Shown here in pieces: positions 16,341-25,448 of a DNA stretch of 43,409 nt (the first letter of the stretch is position 1; every line of letters begins with the position of its first letter). The DNA lies in the NCBI GenBank assembly GCA_035361075.1, contig DAOSBX010000029.1, forward strand, positions 1 through 43,409. The letters run 5' to 3'. This stretch comes from Candidatus Hydrogenedens sp. GTDB lineage: Bacteria > Hydrogenedentota > Hydrogenedentia > Hydrogenedentales > Hydrogenedentaceae. The notes below the pieces were generated by a model. The model had not been told where the DNA came from and made no database searches. It saw only the letters and a list, made by a program, of their open reading frames with translations. The translations under genes were made by a program, and so were the position numbers.

Positions 16341-18176
16341 ATGTGTGGAATTGTAGGTTACATAGGTCCTAAAAATGCAGTAGAAATTATCCTCTCTGGT
16401 TTGCACCGATTAGAATACCGTGGTTATGACTCCGCAGGTGTTGCAGTTGTAAATGAAAAAGGTTTGGAATTTATTAAAAGTGTCGGGAAACTCAAAGTAC
16501 TTGATGCAAAATTGGAACAACACCCAATAAAGGGGCAATTAGGTATAGGACATACACGCTGGGCAACCCATGGAGAGCCCTCGGAAGTCAATTCCCATCC
16601 ACATTTTGATATGAACATGGAAATTGCTGTTGTCCATAACGGCATTATTGAAAATTTTCACGAACTCCGCGAACAATTACAAGCAGAGGGTGTTAAGTTC
16701 AGGAGTCAGACAGACACCGAGACCATAGTTCATCTTGTAAGAAAATACTATGATGGTGATTTATTTAAGGCAGTTCAACGTGCCCTCAAAGATTTAAGGG
16801 GTGCTTATGCCATCGGTGTGATATGCAAGAATAACCCAGACGTTCTCGTAGCTGCAAGGAACGGCAGTCCACTTATTGTAGGTATAGGAGATGGAGAAGG
16901 ATATATCGCTTCGGATGTGCCTGCTATTATGAAATATACCCGAAAAGTTATTTACATTGATAATGGACATGTCTGTGAGATAAAGAAGGATACTATTTGC
17001 ATAGAGGATGTGGATGGAAATCCCATCCCTGTTCATGTTCACAATGTCGAATGGGATGATTCCGCAGCGGAGAAAGAAGGCTATCCTCACTTTATGTTAA
17101 AAGAAATTTTTCAACAAGCAGAAGTTCTTCAAAGCACGCTTCGTGGACGAGTGGAAGAAGGTTCTGATAAAGTGCAGTTAAGAGATATGAACATTTCTGA
17201 AGAAGAGTTAAAAGCTTGCCAGAAAATTTATGTTGTTGCATGTGGGACTGCATGGCATGCAGGAATGGTTGGCAAATACCTCATAGAAAAATTTGCACGT
17301 GTCCCTGTAGAGTTAGATTTAGCATCAGAGTTCCGTTATAGAGACCCAATTATTCCCCCAAATACAATTTTAATTGCGGTTTCACAATCAGGCGAAACTG
17401 CCGATACCTTAGAAGCCATCCGAATTGCCAAAAGTCGAGGTGCAAAGGTCGCATCCATTGTTAATGTTGTCGGTTCCAGCGTTGCACGTGAATCGCATGG
17501 GGTTATCTATCAGCAGGCAGGACCTGAAATTGGTGTTGCTTCTACAAAGGCATATACATCACAATGTATGGCATTTGCATTATTTACAATATGGTTAGGG
17601 CAAATTCGTGGGACACTCACAAAACAACAAGCCCGTGAAATGATAGAACATTTAAGAACGATTCCTGCAAAGGTTGATTATGTTTTGAAAAATCATGAAA
17701 AGGTGAAAGAATTAGCAAATCGTCCTGAATATAAAGACGCAGAAAGTTGCTTCTATTTAGGAAGAAATTTCAATTTCCCGAGTGCTTTAGAAGGTGCCTT
17801 GAAACTGAAAGAAATTAGTTATATCCATGCAGAAGGTTATGCTGCAGGGGAGATGAAGCATGGTCCGATAGCACTTGTAACCGAGACCTTCCCCGTTATT
17901 TGTATAGCAGTAAAAGGCGAAACTTACGAGAAGATGGTGTCAAATATTCAAGAAATAAAAGCAAGACGCGGTTTGGTTATAAGTGTAGCCACAGAAGGCG
18001 ATGATGATATTGTTGCTCATAGCCGTGATGTTATCTATGTTCCTGATTGTTATGAGCCATTTAGCCCAATAGTTGTGGCTGTTCCATTACAACTTTTCGC
18101 TTATTACATAGCAGTTAATCGTGGTTGTGATGTAGACCAACCTCGCAATTTAGCCAAAAGCGTTACCGTCGAATAA
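16341..18176 (+). CDS. glmS: Glutamine--fructose-6-phosphate aminotransferase (isomerizing)
   Basis: The 611-aa enzyme makes glucosamine-6-phosphate for peptidoglycan and LPS. The N-terminal Ntn glutaminase has the nucleophile C2 (MCGIVGYIG), RLEYRGYDSAG and HTRWATHGEP. Two SIS domains follow, with VACGTAWHAG, SQSGETADTLEA, YIHAEGYAAGEMKHGP and the canonical C-terminal DQPRNLAKSVTVE. The length is that of bacterial GlmS. AAAGGAG precedes the ATG. No glmS ribozyme is present (the 72-bp upstream gap is too short). A strong terminator follows 20 bp after the stop. Confidence 0.98.
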   Translation: MCGIVGYIGPKNAVEIILSGLHRLEYRGYDSAGVAVVNEKGLEFIKSVGKLKVLDAKLEQHPIKGQLGIGHTRWATHGEPSEVNSHPHFDMNMEIAVVHNGIIENFHELREQLQAEGVKFRSQTDTETIVHLVRKYYDGDLFKAVQRALKDLRGAYAIGVICKNNPDVLVAARNGSPLIVGIGDGEGYIASDVPAIMKYTRKVIYIDNGHVCEIKKDTICIEDVDGNPIPVHVHNVEWDDSAAEKEGYPHFMLKEIFQQAEVLQSTLRGRVEEGSDKVQLRDMNISEEELKACQKIYVVACGTAWHAGMVGKYLIEKFARVPVELDLASEFRYRDPIIPPNTILIAVSQSGETADTLEAIRIAKSRGAKVASIVNVVGSSVARESHGVIYQQAGPEIGVASTKAYTSQCMAFALFTIWLGQIRGTLTKQQAREMIEHLRTIPAKVDYVLKNHEKVKELANRPEYKDAESCFYLGRNFNFPSALEGALKLKEISYIHAEGYAAGEMKHGPIALVTETFPVICIAVKGETYEKMVSNIQEIKARRGLVISVATEGDDDIVAHSRDVIYVPDCYEPFSPIVVAVPLQLFAYYIAVNRGCDVDQPRNLAKSVTVE

Positions 18177-18195
18177 AAGTTAACAAATAAAAATA

Positions 18196-18230
18196 AAAAC
18201 GGGCAAATTAAAATAATTTGCCCGTTTTTT
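18196..18230. terminator. Bidirectional rho-independent terminator
   Basis: A perfect 12-bp stem (ACGGGCAAATTA 18199-18210, complement 18214-18225) with an AAA loop is flanked by a T-run on the right and an A-rich tract on the left. It ends the fba-glmS unit and can also stop leftward transcription from ahcY. Confidence 0.9.
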
Positions 18231-18405
18231 ATTTCTATAATTAATATTACGCCTTACCTAAAAATATATTAATAAATTATGGTTTTTGTGTATTTTGCTT
18301 GTAGAAAATACGAAAACACTTTTTTCATTTATACCCTTTATGTGCTTCATAATAAATAATAGAGGGCATAGAGTATTACAACTGTGTGAAATTTTAATAT
18401 AGGAT

Positions 18406-19863
18406 TTAGTAACGATAGTGGTCGGGTTTGTAGGGTCCGTCAATGGGTACACCGATGTAGTCGGCTTGTTTTTGGGTAAGACGGTCTAATTTTACACCGA
18501 TCTTTTCAAGGTGTAGTCTGGCAACTTCTTCGTCTAATTTCTTGGGTAGTGTATAAACTTTACCTTTTTCATATTTTTCAGGTTCAGTAAATAATGCAAT
18601 TTGGGCGAGAGTTTGATTAGTAAATGAGTTAGACATTACAAAGGAGGGATGTCCTGTTGCACAGCCTAAATTAACTAATCTACCACGGGCAAGCAGGATG
18701 ATTTCTTTGCCATCTGGAAAAATAAACTTGTCTACCTGAGGCTTGATGTTTTCTTCACGGATATTTTCCTGTTTTTCGAGCCAATCCACATCAATTTCTG
18801 CATCGAAATGACCAATATTGCAAAGTATAGCTCGGTGTTTCATTTTGAGCATGTGTTCACCACGAATAACATCGCAACAGCCTGTCGCAGTAACAAAAAT
18901 ATCGCCAATAGGAGCCGCATCTTCCATTCTCATAACTTCGTAGCCTTCCATTGCTGCCTGTAGAGCACAGATAGGGTCAATTTCGGTGATGATAACACGA
19001 GCACCCAATCCTCTCATTGCTTGGGCACAACCTTTGCCAACATCACCATAACCAGCAACCACAACTGTTTTCCCAGCAATCATAACATCGGTGGCTCTTT
19101 TAATCCCGTCGCCTAAAGATTCCCTACAACCGTAGAGGTTATCAAACTTTGATTTTGTAACGGAGTCATTGACGTTCATGGCACGAGTGAGCAGTTTGCC
19201 TTCTTTCATCATTTGATAGAGCCGATGGACACCAGTGGTAGTTTCTTCTGATACGCCAATCCAATTTTCGACTGTGCGATGCCAGCGGTCAGGGTCTTCT
19301 TGATAAATCTGGTGAAGTAGACTATCTACAATTTGTAGTTCTTTATGTCCATCACTGATAGGAGGAAGCTTTCCAGTTTTACGGACATGTTCTTCTAATT
19401 CATATCCACGATGAATGAGTAGCGTAGCATCGCCACCGTCATCTACTATCATATTAGGTGTTTCACCGTTAGGGAAGCACATGGCTTGATAGGTACACCA
19501 CCAGTATTCTTCTAATGATTCCCCTTTCCATGCGAAGACAGGAGTTCCTGATGCAACAATAGCGGCAGCAGCCTGGTCTTGTGTAGAGAATATATTGCAA
19601 GAAGCCCAGCGAACATCTGCTCCTAATATTTTAAGTGTTTCAATTAATACAGCGGTTTCAATGGTCATGTGAAGAGAACCCATGATACGAGCACCTTTTA
19701 ATGGCTGTTTTGTAGCATATCGTTCACGGAGAGCCATTAATCCGGGCATTTCATGTTCTGCTAATTCAATTTCTTTTCTCCCTAATTCTGCTAATTTAAT
19801 GTCTTTAATTTTGTAGGGGAGGCCTGAGTGAATTTTTGGAAAACTTATGGGAGCAACTGCCAT
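18406..19863 (-). CDS. ahcY: Adenosylhomocysteinase
   Basis: A 485-aa cytosolic NAD-dependent enzyme that splits S-adenosylhomocysteine into adenosine and homocysteine. Diagnostic stretches are GARIMGSLHMTIETAVLIETL, the catalytic NVNDSVTKSKFDN segment, the NAD-binding VVVAGYGDVGKGCAQAMRGLGA, and the C-terminal DGPYKPDHYRY. The length, including an insert near 170-190, fits the long bacterial/eukaryotic form. AAAAGGAG precedes the ATG. Its homocysteine product could feed the methyltransferase at 13499-14395. It is last in the long leftward run, 91 bp after the ADP-ribosylglycohydrolase gene. Confidence 0.98.
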   Translation of the reverse strand: MAVAPISFPKIHSGLPYKIKDIKLAELGRKEIELAEHEMPGLMALRERYATKQPLKGARIMGSLHMTIETAVLIETLKILGADVRWASCNIFSTQDQAAAAIVASGTPVFAWKGESLEEYWWCTYQAMCFPNGETPNMIVDDGGDATLLIHRGYELEEHVRKTGKLPPISDGHKELQIVDSLLHQIYQEDPDRWHRTVENWIGVSEETTTGVHRLYQMMKEGKLLTRAMNVNDSVTKSKFDNLYGCRESLGDGIKRATDVMIAGKTVVVAGYGDVGKGCAQAMRGLGARVIITEIDPICALQAAMEGYEVMRMEDAAPIGDIFVTATGCCDVIRGEHMLKMKHRAILCNIGHFDAEIDVDWLEKQENIREENIKPQVDKFIFPDGKEIILLARGRLVNLGCATGHPSFVMSNSFTNQTLAQIALFTEPEKYEKGKVYTLPKKLDEEVARLHLEKIGVKLDRLTQKQADYIGVPIDGPYKPDHYRY

Positions 19864-19954
19864 ATTTCAACTCCTTTTTAGTGAGAGGTTTTCGTTATTT
19901 TGTTAATTATCTATATATTTTAAACGATTTAAGGTGGCTCTTTCACGTTTGTAA

Positions 19955-21559
19955 TTATTGAAATGTAATATTTCCAAAGCAGGCAGTTATGTTACTTTTC
20001 TGCTCTACAGGAAAGATTTCTATAGTTATTACATGTTGAGTGCCAGCCCATTTTTCTACATTTACTGGTAGTGTTACCCATTGGGTGTCATTGATAGTCT
20101 GTTCAAAGACAGGATGATAATCTACTCTAAGTCGAAGTAAGAAAGGTTGGTTCTGAGGGGCACATGTCTCTATTGATAGTTGTTTAGCATTTGTTGGGAT
20201 TTCAGATAAGTATTCAATAAGGGCGGGAACACCTTCTTCTGGCGGAGTAATTATAAGCACGTTATCATGATTAAATTTATTTTGAAAGACACCTACTTCC
20301 AATGATTTTTTGCACGACTTTACTTTCCATAGAGAGTTCCATTTTGCCACTTCTTCAGATGGTATAGGTGGGGTATGGATTTCTTTTTTATTTACCCATT
20401 GTTCTAATGTAGGTGGTGGAGTTGGAACTTGAATAGGGATTTTGTACAAGTTGTTTTCAATGCTTCCGCCAGCTTTTATAATGATTTGCTCAGCAACACG
20501 AACTGATGCATCAATGAGTGTATTCCATGAGTAGTTTGTAAAAATGAACTTATTATCACTAACTTTTGGCAGGTACTCTTTCCATACAGGTTCTAAAGCG
20601 GAAAAACCTTTCATACAACATAAGACACCTGCGGCTGATGAAGGATTACAATCGGCATCCTGACCGCAACGGGTTGTAATTTCAAGCGTTTTTTTCAGGT
20701 CTCCCTTACCATAGAGTAAGCCAATCGCAACATAGGCTCCATTGATTTTTGCATCAATGTTTACTAAATTCCCTGGAATGCAATCTATATCATCCTGCCA
20801 TTTGTGTTCAATATATTTCCATGTTTCCAGCCAATCATCTGGATGTTGATGATAGGATGTTACAACATCTTCTATACATTTGCGATAGGTGCTTTCAGGA
20901 GGGATACATGAAAGCCCTATGCGAATCACTTCTTCAACATTATCATCAATAAAGAATGCCGAGGAATACATCCCTGCAATAAAATATCCAGCATAAAGCC
21001 CATCACCGTAATTCATGATGGAGCCAAAAACTTCTCCCAGTAGTTGCATTTCTTTGTATAGACCAGGTGTAATAATTCCAAACAGGTCACTTTCAATCTG
21101 AAAGTCAATATCATCAGCGTGATAATTAAAACGAGGATGGCCAGATAAAGGAGGCATAATACCCTTTCTTACATTCTCTCTACCTACTCTGTTGGCATGC
21201 CATAGCGGATATTTAGACTCAGCGAAGGCTTTCCCTGCCTGTTCGAATGAGATGTTAATGCCATACTTTTCAATGGCTTCCAAGAATGTCATTTCTACAT
21301 ATAAATCATCTTGTTCAAAGGTTCGTTCTAATGCTTCAGATGTCCATTCATCCAAAGGTTCGAGGATAGGAATTCCATTGGAACGAAATTCATACTTATC
21401 TCCATAAGTAACGCCTATCATTTGCCCTAACCAAGCCCCTTTACATTTGTCAATGTATTTTTCTCGGGAAAGTTCCCTAAATTCTGATGGGTTTATTGTT
21501 TGAGCACCTATTGTAAAAGCTAAGGTGAGAGGGATAATGAGAATAACATATCTTTTCAT
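19955..21559 (-). CDS. Secreted ADP-ribosylglycohydrolase family protein
   Basis: The 534-aa product has a signal peptide (residues 1-19). The DraG-like all-alpha domain (about 30-370) shows KCKGAWLGQMIGVTYGD, EQDDLYVEM and CGQDADCNPSSAAGV, in which the usual G-x-D-x-D-T metal motif has Cys in place of Thr. A beta-rich C-terminal domain (about 400-534) resembles a carbohydrate-binding or accessory sandwich (inference). Exported members of this family are common in planctomycete-like bacteria and their substrates are unknown; N-glycosidic hydrolysis is the family reaction. AAGGAGG precedes the ATG. It starts 20 bp after thiH. Confidence 0.85.
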   Translation of the reverse strand: MKRYVILIIPLTLAFTIGAQTINPSEFRELSREKYIDKCKGAWLGQMIGVTYGDKYEFRSNGIPILEPLDEWTSEALERTFEQDDLYVEMTFLEAIEKYGINISFEQAGKAFAESKYPLWHANRVGRENVRKGIMPPLSGHPRFNYHADDIDFQIESDLFGIITPGLYKEMQLLGEVFGSIMNYGDGLYAGYFIAGMYSSAFFIDDNVEEVIRIGLSCIPPESTYRKCIEDVVTSYHQHPDDWLETWKYIEHKWQDDIDCIPGNLVNIDAKINGAYVAIGLLYGKGDLKKTLEITTRCGQDADCNPSSAAGVLCCMKGFSALEPVWKEYLPKVSDNKFIFTNYSWNTLIDASVRVAEQIIIKAGGSIENNLYKIPIQVPTPPPTLEQWVNKKEIHTPPIPSEEVAKWNSLWKVKSCKKSLEVGVFQNKFNHDNVLIITPPEEGVPALIEYLSEIPTNAKQLSIETCAPQNQPFLLRLRVDYHPVFEQTINDTQWVTLPVNVEKWAGTQHVITIEIFPVEQKSNITACFGNITFQ

Positions 21560-21579
21560 TTTGAGCCTCCTTCTGTTTC

Positions 21580-22746
21580 TTATAATGATTTAATAAAACC
21601 AGGTTCAAAGTCAACCCATACAGGGTCATACCCCTGGGCTTTAATGGCAGATACAACTTCTTCCACAGTTCTGTGGTCATCAATTTCAAATTGTTCTAAT
21701 ACTGGACGCTGTGAAGTAGTAGTATCCTGATATACTTTATAACCTCCGGGACGGGTTGATGACCCAGCACTCATTGAAGTAATGCCTAAAGGAATTAAGT
21801 GGTCCCGCACTTCCGCACTTTCACGAGTGCTTAAGTTAAAAGGAGAATAAGGCAGGAAGAGTCGCATCGCAGTAATAATTTGAACTAATTTTTCGAGGTT
21901 TACTAAATGTGGCACCTTAAAACGAGGAGGAGTATGTTTAAGCCTTGGGAAGGAAAGCGAAATGACGCTTTGCCAGCATGTCTTTTCTAAATATTTGGCG
22001 TGTAGTGCAAGCCAAACAACATCGAAACGCCAGTCACTGAGTCCTAATAGAACACCGCACGTAAGCCGACGGATACCAGTTCTCCCAGCTCTTTCAAGAG
22101 CATCGAGACGGTATAGATAATCCTTTTTCTTCCCAGACAGGTGAACTTTATCGTATGTGTCTTTATCGTAAGTTTCCATATATAAAGTAACACCTTCTGT
22201 TCCAGCATGTGCCAATTGGGCATAATGTGCCTCATCCATGGAATATACTTCGACATTGACAGATTTGAAATATTCTTTTGCGATACGTACTGCTTGCTCT
22301 ATATATTCAACTGGAACACGATTAGGTGCATCACCTGTAAGGAGTAATACGGTCTGAATTCCTTTTTTACTTAATTCAATGCATTCTTCGCGTATTTGTT
22401 CTTCTGTTAATGTAACTCGTTTTTCTCGAATACCTGAGTGTGAAGCAAAATAGCAATATACACAATCAGATGCACAAAGATTCGAAAGATAAATAGGAGT
22501 GTATAAAGATATGGTTCTTCCAAAATGCCAGCGTGTAAGTTGATTTGCCTTTTGAGCCATTTTTTCAAGGAAGGGAACTGCTTTAGGAGAAAGAAGTGCA
22601 ATTAAATCCTCAATGGATAAAGAATCGTTCTCTAACGCATGTAAAATCTTATCTTCATTAATTCCTTCATATATTTCCTGAATAAGGTCTGAACTCCACT
22701 TGTTGAGAATGTCTGAAAAAGAGTAAGGTTTCATATAATCAATCAT
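21580..22746 (-). CDS. thiH: 2-iminoacetate synthase (ThiH), radical SAM
   Basis: This 388-aa radical SAM tyrosine lyase produces dehydroglycine for the thiazole ring of thiamine. The cluster motif C91-x3-C95-x2-C98 sits in PIYLSNLCASDCVYCYF. Other ThiH features are VLLLTGDAPN, VYSMDEAHYAQL, DALERAGRTGIRRLTCGVLLGL, ISLSFPRL and SAGSSTRPGGY. The length is close to E. coli ThiH (377). It starts 12 bp after thiG, so the pair is an operon. Using ThiH rather than glycine oxidase ThiO suggests an anaerobic or microaerobic lifestyle (inference). Confidence 0.96.
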   Translation of the reverse strand: MIDYMKPYSFSDILNKWSSDLIQEIYEGINEDKILHALENDSLSIEDLIALLSPKAVPFLEKMAQKANQLTRWHFGRTISLYTPIYLSNLCASDCVYCYFASHSGIREKRVTLTEEQIREECIELSKKGIQTVLLLTGDAPNRVPVEYIEQAVRIAKEYFKSVNVEVYSMDEAHYAQLAHAGTEGVTLYMETYDKDTYDKVHLSGKKKDYLYRLDALERAGRTGIRRLTCGVLLGLSDWRFDVVWLALHAKYLEKTCWQSVISLSFPRLKHTPPRFKVPHLVNLEKLVQIITAMRLFLPYSPFNLSTRESAEVRDHLIPLGITSMSAGSSTRPGGYKVYQDTTTSQRPVLEQFEIDDHRTVEEVVSAIKAQGYDPVWVDFEPGFIKSL

Positions 22747-22758
22747 TTTATATCGTTA

Positions 22759-23577
22759 TTAAGATTTATTTTTAGAGTTAAACAAGAAACCTGTTAATGG
22801 AGAAGAAGCCTCGGCGGTATCACGTTGAGGGCCTAACCCAGCACGGAATGCTAATCGACCTGCTTCCGTGGCTAAACGGAAAGCAGTTGCCATTTTTTCA
22901 TGGTCTTGTGCGTCTGCAAGAGCGGTATTAACGAGAACTGCATCTGCACCCATTTCCATTGCTTCTGCAGAATGAGAAGGTGCTCCTAATCCTGCATCTA
23001 CAACAACGGGAACATTAGATTGCTCTATAATAATCTTTATCAGTTCTTTTGTTTTTAATCCCTTATTGCTACCGATGGGAGAACCTAAAGGCATAACTGT
23101 TGCTGTGCCTAATTCTTCTAATTTTTTAGCAAGTATGGGGTCTGCCTGAATGTAAGGAAGAACTGTAAAACCATCCTTAATTAATAATTCTGCCGCTTTA
23201 AGTGTCTCGATGGGGTCAGGTAGTAAATATCTGGGTTCTGGTGTCAGTTCTAATTTTACCCATGGCTCTAATCCTGCAGAGCGGGCTATGCGTGCTAATT
23301 TTAATGCTTCTTCTGCGGTTCTGGCTCCACTGGTATTGGGTAAAATAAGAATCTCTTTGGGGTTGAGGACAGAAAGGATACTGTCATTTTCTGGTTTTTT
23401 TAGGTCTACTCGCCTAAGTGCTACTGTTACAATTTCTGTGCCTGAAGCCTTTATTGTTTTTTGTAATGCTTCTGCTGATGGAAATTTGCCAGTGCCAATT
23501 AAAAGACGGGATTTAAATTTTCTTCCGGCAATAATTAGCGGGTCATCAAATAAATATGTATTATTTATTTCTTCCAT
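22759..23577 (-). CDS. thiG: Thiazole synthase
   Basis: The 272-aa (beta/alpha)8 enzyme forms the thiamine thiazole phosphate from deoxyxylulose phosphate, dehydroglycine and ThiS-thiocarboxylate. It shows SRLLIGTGKFPS, TEIVTVALRR, NTSGARTAEEALKLARIAR, VLPYIQADPILAKKLEE, MPLGSPIGSNKGL, VVDAGLGAPSHSAEAMEMGADAVLVNTA and a typical GRLAFRAGL ending. Length is slightly above the usual 255-265. thiH follows directly; neither thiS nor thiF nor a TPP riboswitch is seen upstream (23578-23683). Confidence 0.97.
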   Translation of the reverse strand: MEEINNTYLFDDPLIIAGRKFKSRLLIGTGKFPSAEALQKTIKASGTEIVTVALRRVDLKKPENDSILSVLNPKEILILPNTSGARTAEEALKLARIARSAGLEPWVKLELTPEPRYLLPDPIETLKAAELLIKDGFTVLPYIQADPILAKKLEELGTATVMPLGSPIGSNKGLKTKELIKIIIEQSNVPVVVDAGLGAPSHSAEAMEMGADAVLVNTALADAQDHEKMATAFRLATEAGRLAFRAGLGPQRDTAEASSPLTGFLFNSKNKS

Positions 23578-23683
23578 TTGATATGCCTTTTGGAATAATT
23601 AAGTTATTAGATATAACAAAGAATGGTTTAATCTCATTTCGATTGATGTATTATATTTTATCAAAAATGAGGATGTTAACGGG

Positions 23684-25420
23684 TTAGTTTTCAGGCAAGT
23701 TAAGATACGAGCCTTCTTCGCTGGGTTTGATTTCTATCCATGCTTTTTTGGGGTCAAACTTAGGCAAACGCCAGAGTATCTCAGGAGTAATGTCTTGAGC
23801 ATAGATTGGGCTTGTCATAGCATATACTTCCACATCGCCAAATCCTTTTTGTTTTTCAGGTGGGCCTATAATTCTTAATCTATATGCACCACTTCTTGTA
23901 GGTTTATCTGTGAATCTAAGTGTAAAATTATCACTTTCAACTATTTTTGTTACAATTGGTCTACCGTTAAATATGACCTCTAATTTTTTTCCTTTAGCAT
24001 TTGTAACAATCGCTTCAAATCGTATGTCAATACCTAATGGGACAATGCCACCAATAGATACATCAATTTTATTGTCTGCTAATGAATCCGCAACAAAACT
24101 GAGTTTTGGACCATTGGGTCCAGAAGAAACATAGGTTCTGCCGAGACGAATACCATCAAGAATAGCGGACAACGATTTTTTTTCAGCTCGAACATAGGTT
24201 ATAGGTCTTCCTAAAGGCACAGATGGGTTTGATGAATGACTTCCAGCAATACCGCATATCATAGCACCTCTTGCTATTTCATAGTCCCAGAAACGGGCTG
24301 CCTGAATATTAGCAGAAACATTAGCAATGTTAGACTCATTTACTGCCGCGGCAAGTGAATAAATAAATTTGCCATCCTTTTTTTCTTTAATCCAGTCATC
24401 TAATTTATCCATTGTTAATGGGGGAATGGCTCTCCACTCTCTACACCAGACCTGGATGGCGTTTACATAATTTAATCCCCATTGCCAAAATCCTGTTGGG
24501 AAACATGGATGTGCAATTGCGAAAATGCCACCTTGAGCCTGGACACGGATACATTCCCCTTGTGCTTCAGGGATAGTTGATGGTATATCGAGGGGGGTTC
24601 GTGGACAGTACACAAGTGCATAACCCATTTTGTCATTACCCCATTTCATTGCTGGAATGAGGACAATCTTCTCAGATTTATATTCTGGGTCTTCAATAGA
24701 TTTTAGTGTATTTATGTCGGTAATGGCTAAGAAATCGAGATTCTCTTTTTCCGCCCTTTTAATGAGTTCGCCTACTGATTCAGAACCGATACTATATTTG
24801 GAAAAGGCACATAGTTCCCCTTTATACCATCCTGGCTTGTCATTAAGAACTTTATCATTTATAGGAATCGTCTTTTTACCTGGGATATCCAATGGATTAT
24901 ATGGGTCGGTTCCTGCTTCAATTTCTACTCTATCAAGAACAAGGTCACAATCACCATCGAAATCTCTAAGGACGAGAGGTCCTGTTGTTCCCTCTAATAG
25001 AGTTATAGGTAAAAAAACAGGTTGGTTTTCTTTAATTGTAATGTCTTTTATCTGAACCATGACAGGAACGCCATTGTCGTAGGCGAATATATAGGCGCGA
25101 AATTGCCCTATAGGAACGTTCTGTTCTCCTTTTCCCTCTGGAAAGTCAAAACGATATCGTTTTCCTGTCTCTAATTCAAGCAAGTCAATACGAGCACCCC
25201 AATATTTTCCAACTGCATCTGTTACATCGATGTCTAATGTGCCTGTAGGCCCAGAATACGTGTTATATGTCTGATTCTCAAATTGGTGAGTGACCGTAGG
25301 TTTTTGAGAGGGAGTCTCTTTTTTAGGAGTTTTTTTCTTGGCATACGTATTTTGGGTGATTAAAATTAAGGTAACAGTTATGGTAATAACTAAAAACAAC
25401 TTTTTTAATTTCACTATCAT
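23684..25420 (-). CDS. CehA/McbA-like PHP-domain secreted protein, metal site degenerate
   Basis: The product is 578 aa. It has an N-terminal signal peptide (about 8-26) and a beta-rich region with a calcium-loop-like DFDGDCDLVLDRVEIEAGTDP (153-173), then a PHP-like domain from about 196. Family landmarks are present but altered: the expected G-D-L-H-x-H-T reads GELCAFSKYS (201-210), and the expected ITDHN reads ITDIN (233-237). IAHP (302-305) and AGSHSS (about 390) remain. Loss of the first metal ligands argues against classical phosphoesterase activity. AGPxxP-type SSGPNGPKLSF follows. It precedes thiG by 106 bp and follows the outer-membrane protein gene by 28 bp. Confidence 0.8.
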   Translation of the reverse strand: MIVKLKKLFLVITITVTLILITQNTYAKKKTPKKETPSQKPTVTHQFENQTYNTYSGPTGTLDIDVTDAVGKYWGARIDLLELETGKRYRFDFPEGKGEQNVPIGQFRAYIFAYDNGVPVMVQIKDITIKENQPVFLPITLLEGTTGPLVLRDFDGDCDLVLDRVEIEAGTDPYNPLDIPGKKTIPINDKVLNDKPGWYKGELCAFSKYSIGSESVGELIKRAEKENLDFLAITDINTLKSIEDPEYKSEKIVLIPAMKWGNDKMGYALVYCPRTPLDIPSTIPEAQGECIRVQAQGGIFAIAHPCFPTGFWQWGLNYVNAIQVWCREWRAIPPLTMDKLDDWIKEKKDGKFIYSLAAAVNESNIANVSANIQAARFWDYEIARGAMICGIAGSHSSNPSVPLGRPITYVRAEKKSLSAILDGIRLGRTYVSSGPNGPKLSFVADSLADNKIDVSIGGIVPLGIDIRFEAIVTNAKGKKLEVIFNGRPIVTKIVESDNFTLRFTDKPTRSGAYRLRIIGPPEKQKGFGDVEVYAMTSPIYAQDITPEILWRLPKFDPKKAWIEIKPSEEGSYLNLPEN

Positions 25421-25448
25421 TAATTATGTCCTATTTGGTTTCTATATG

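Noticed and set aside
23578..23683. TPP riboswitch before thiG
   Set aside because: No CTGAGA-type core or matching stems on the minus strand.
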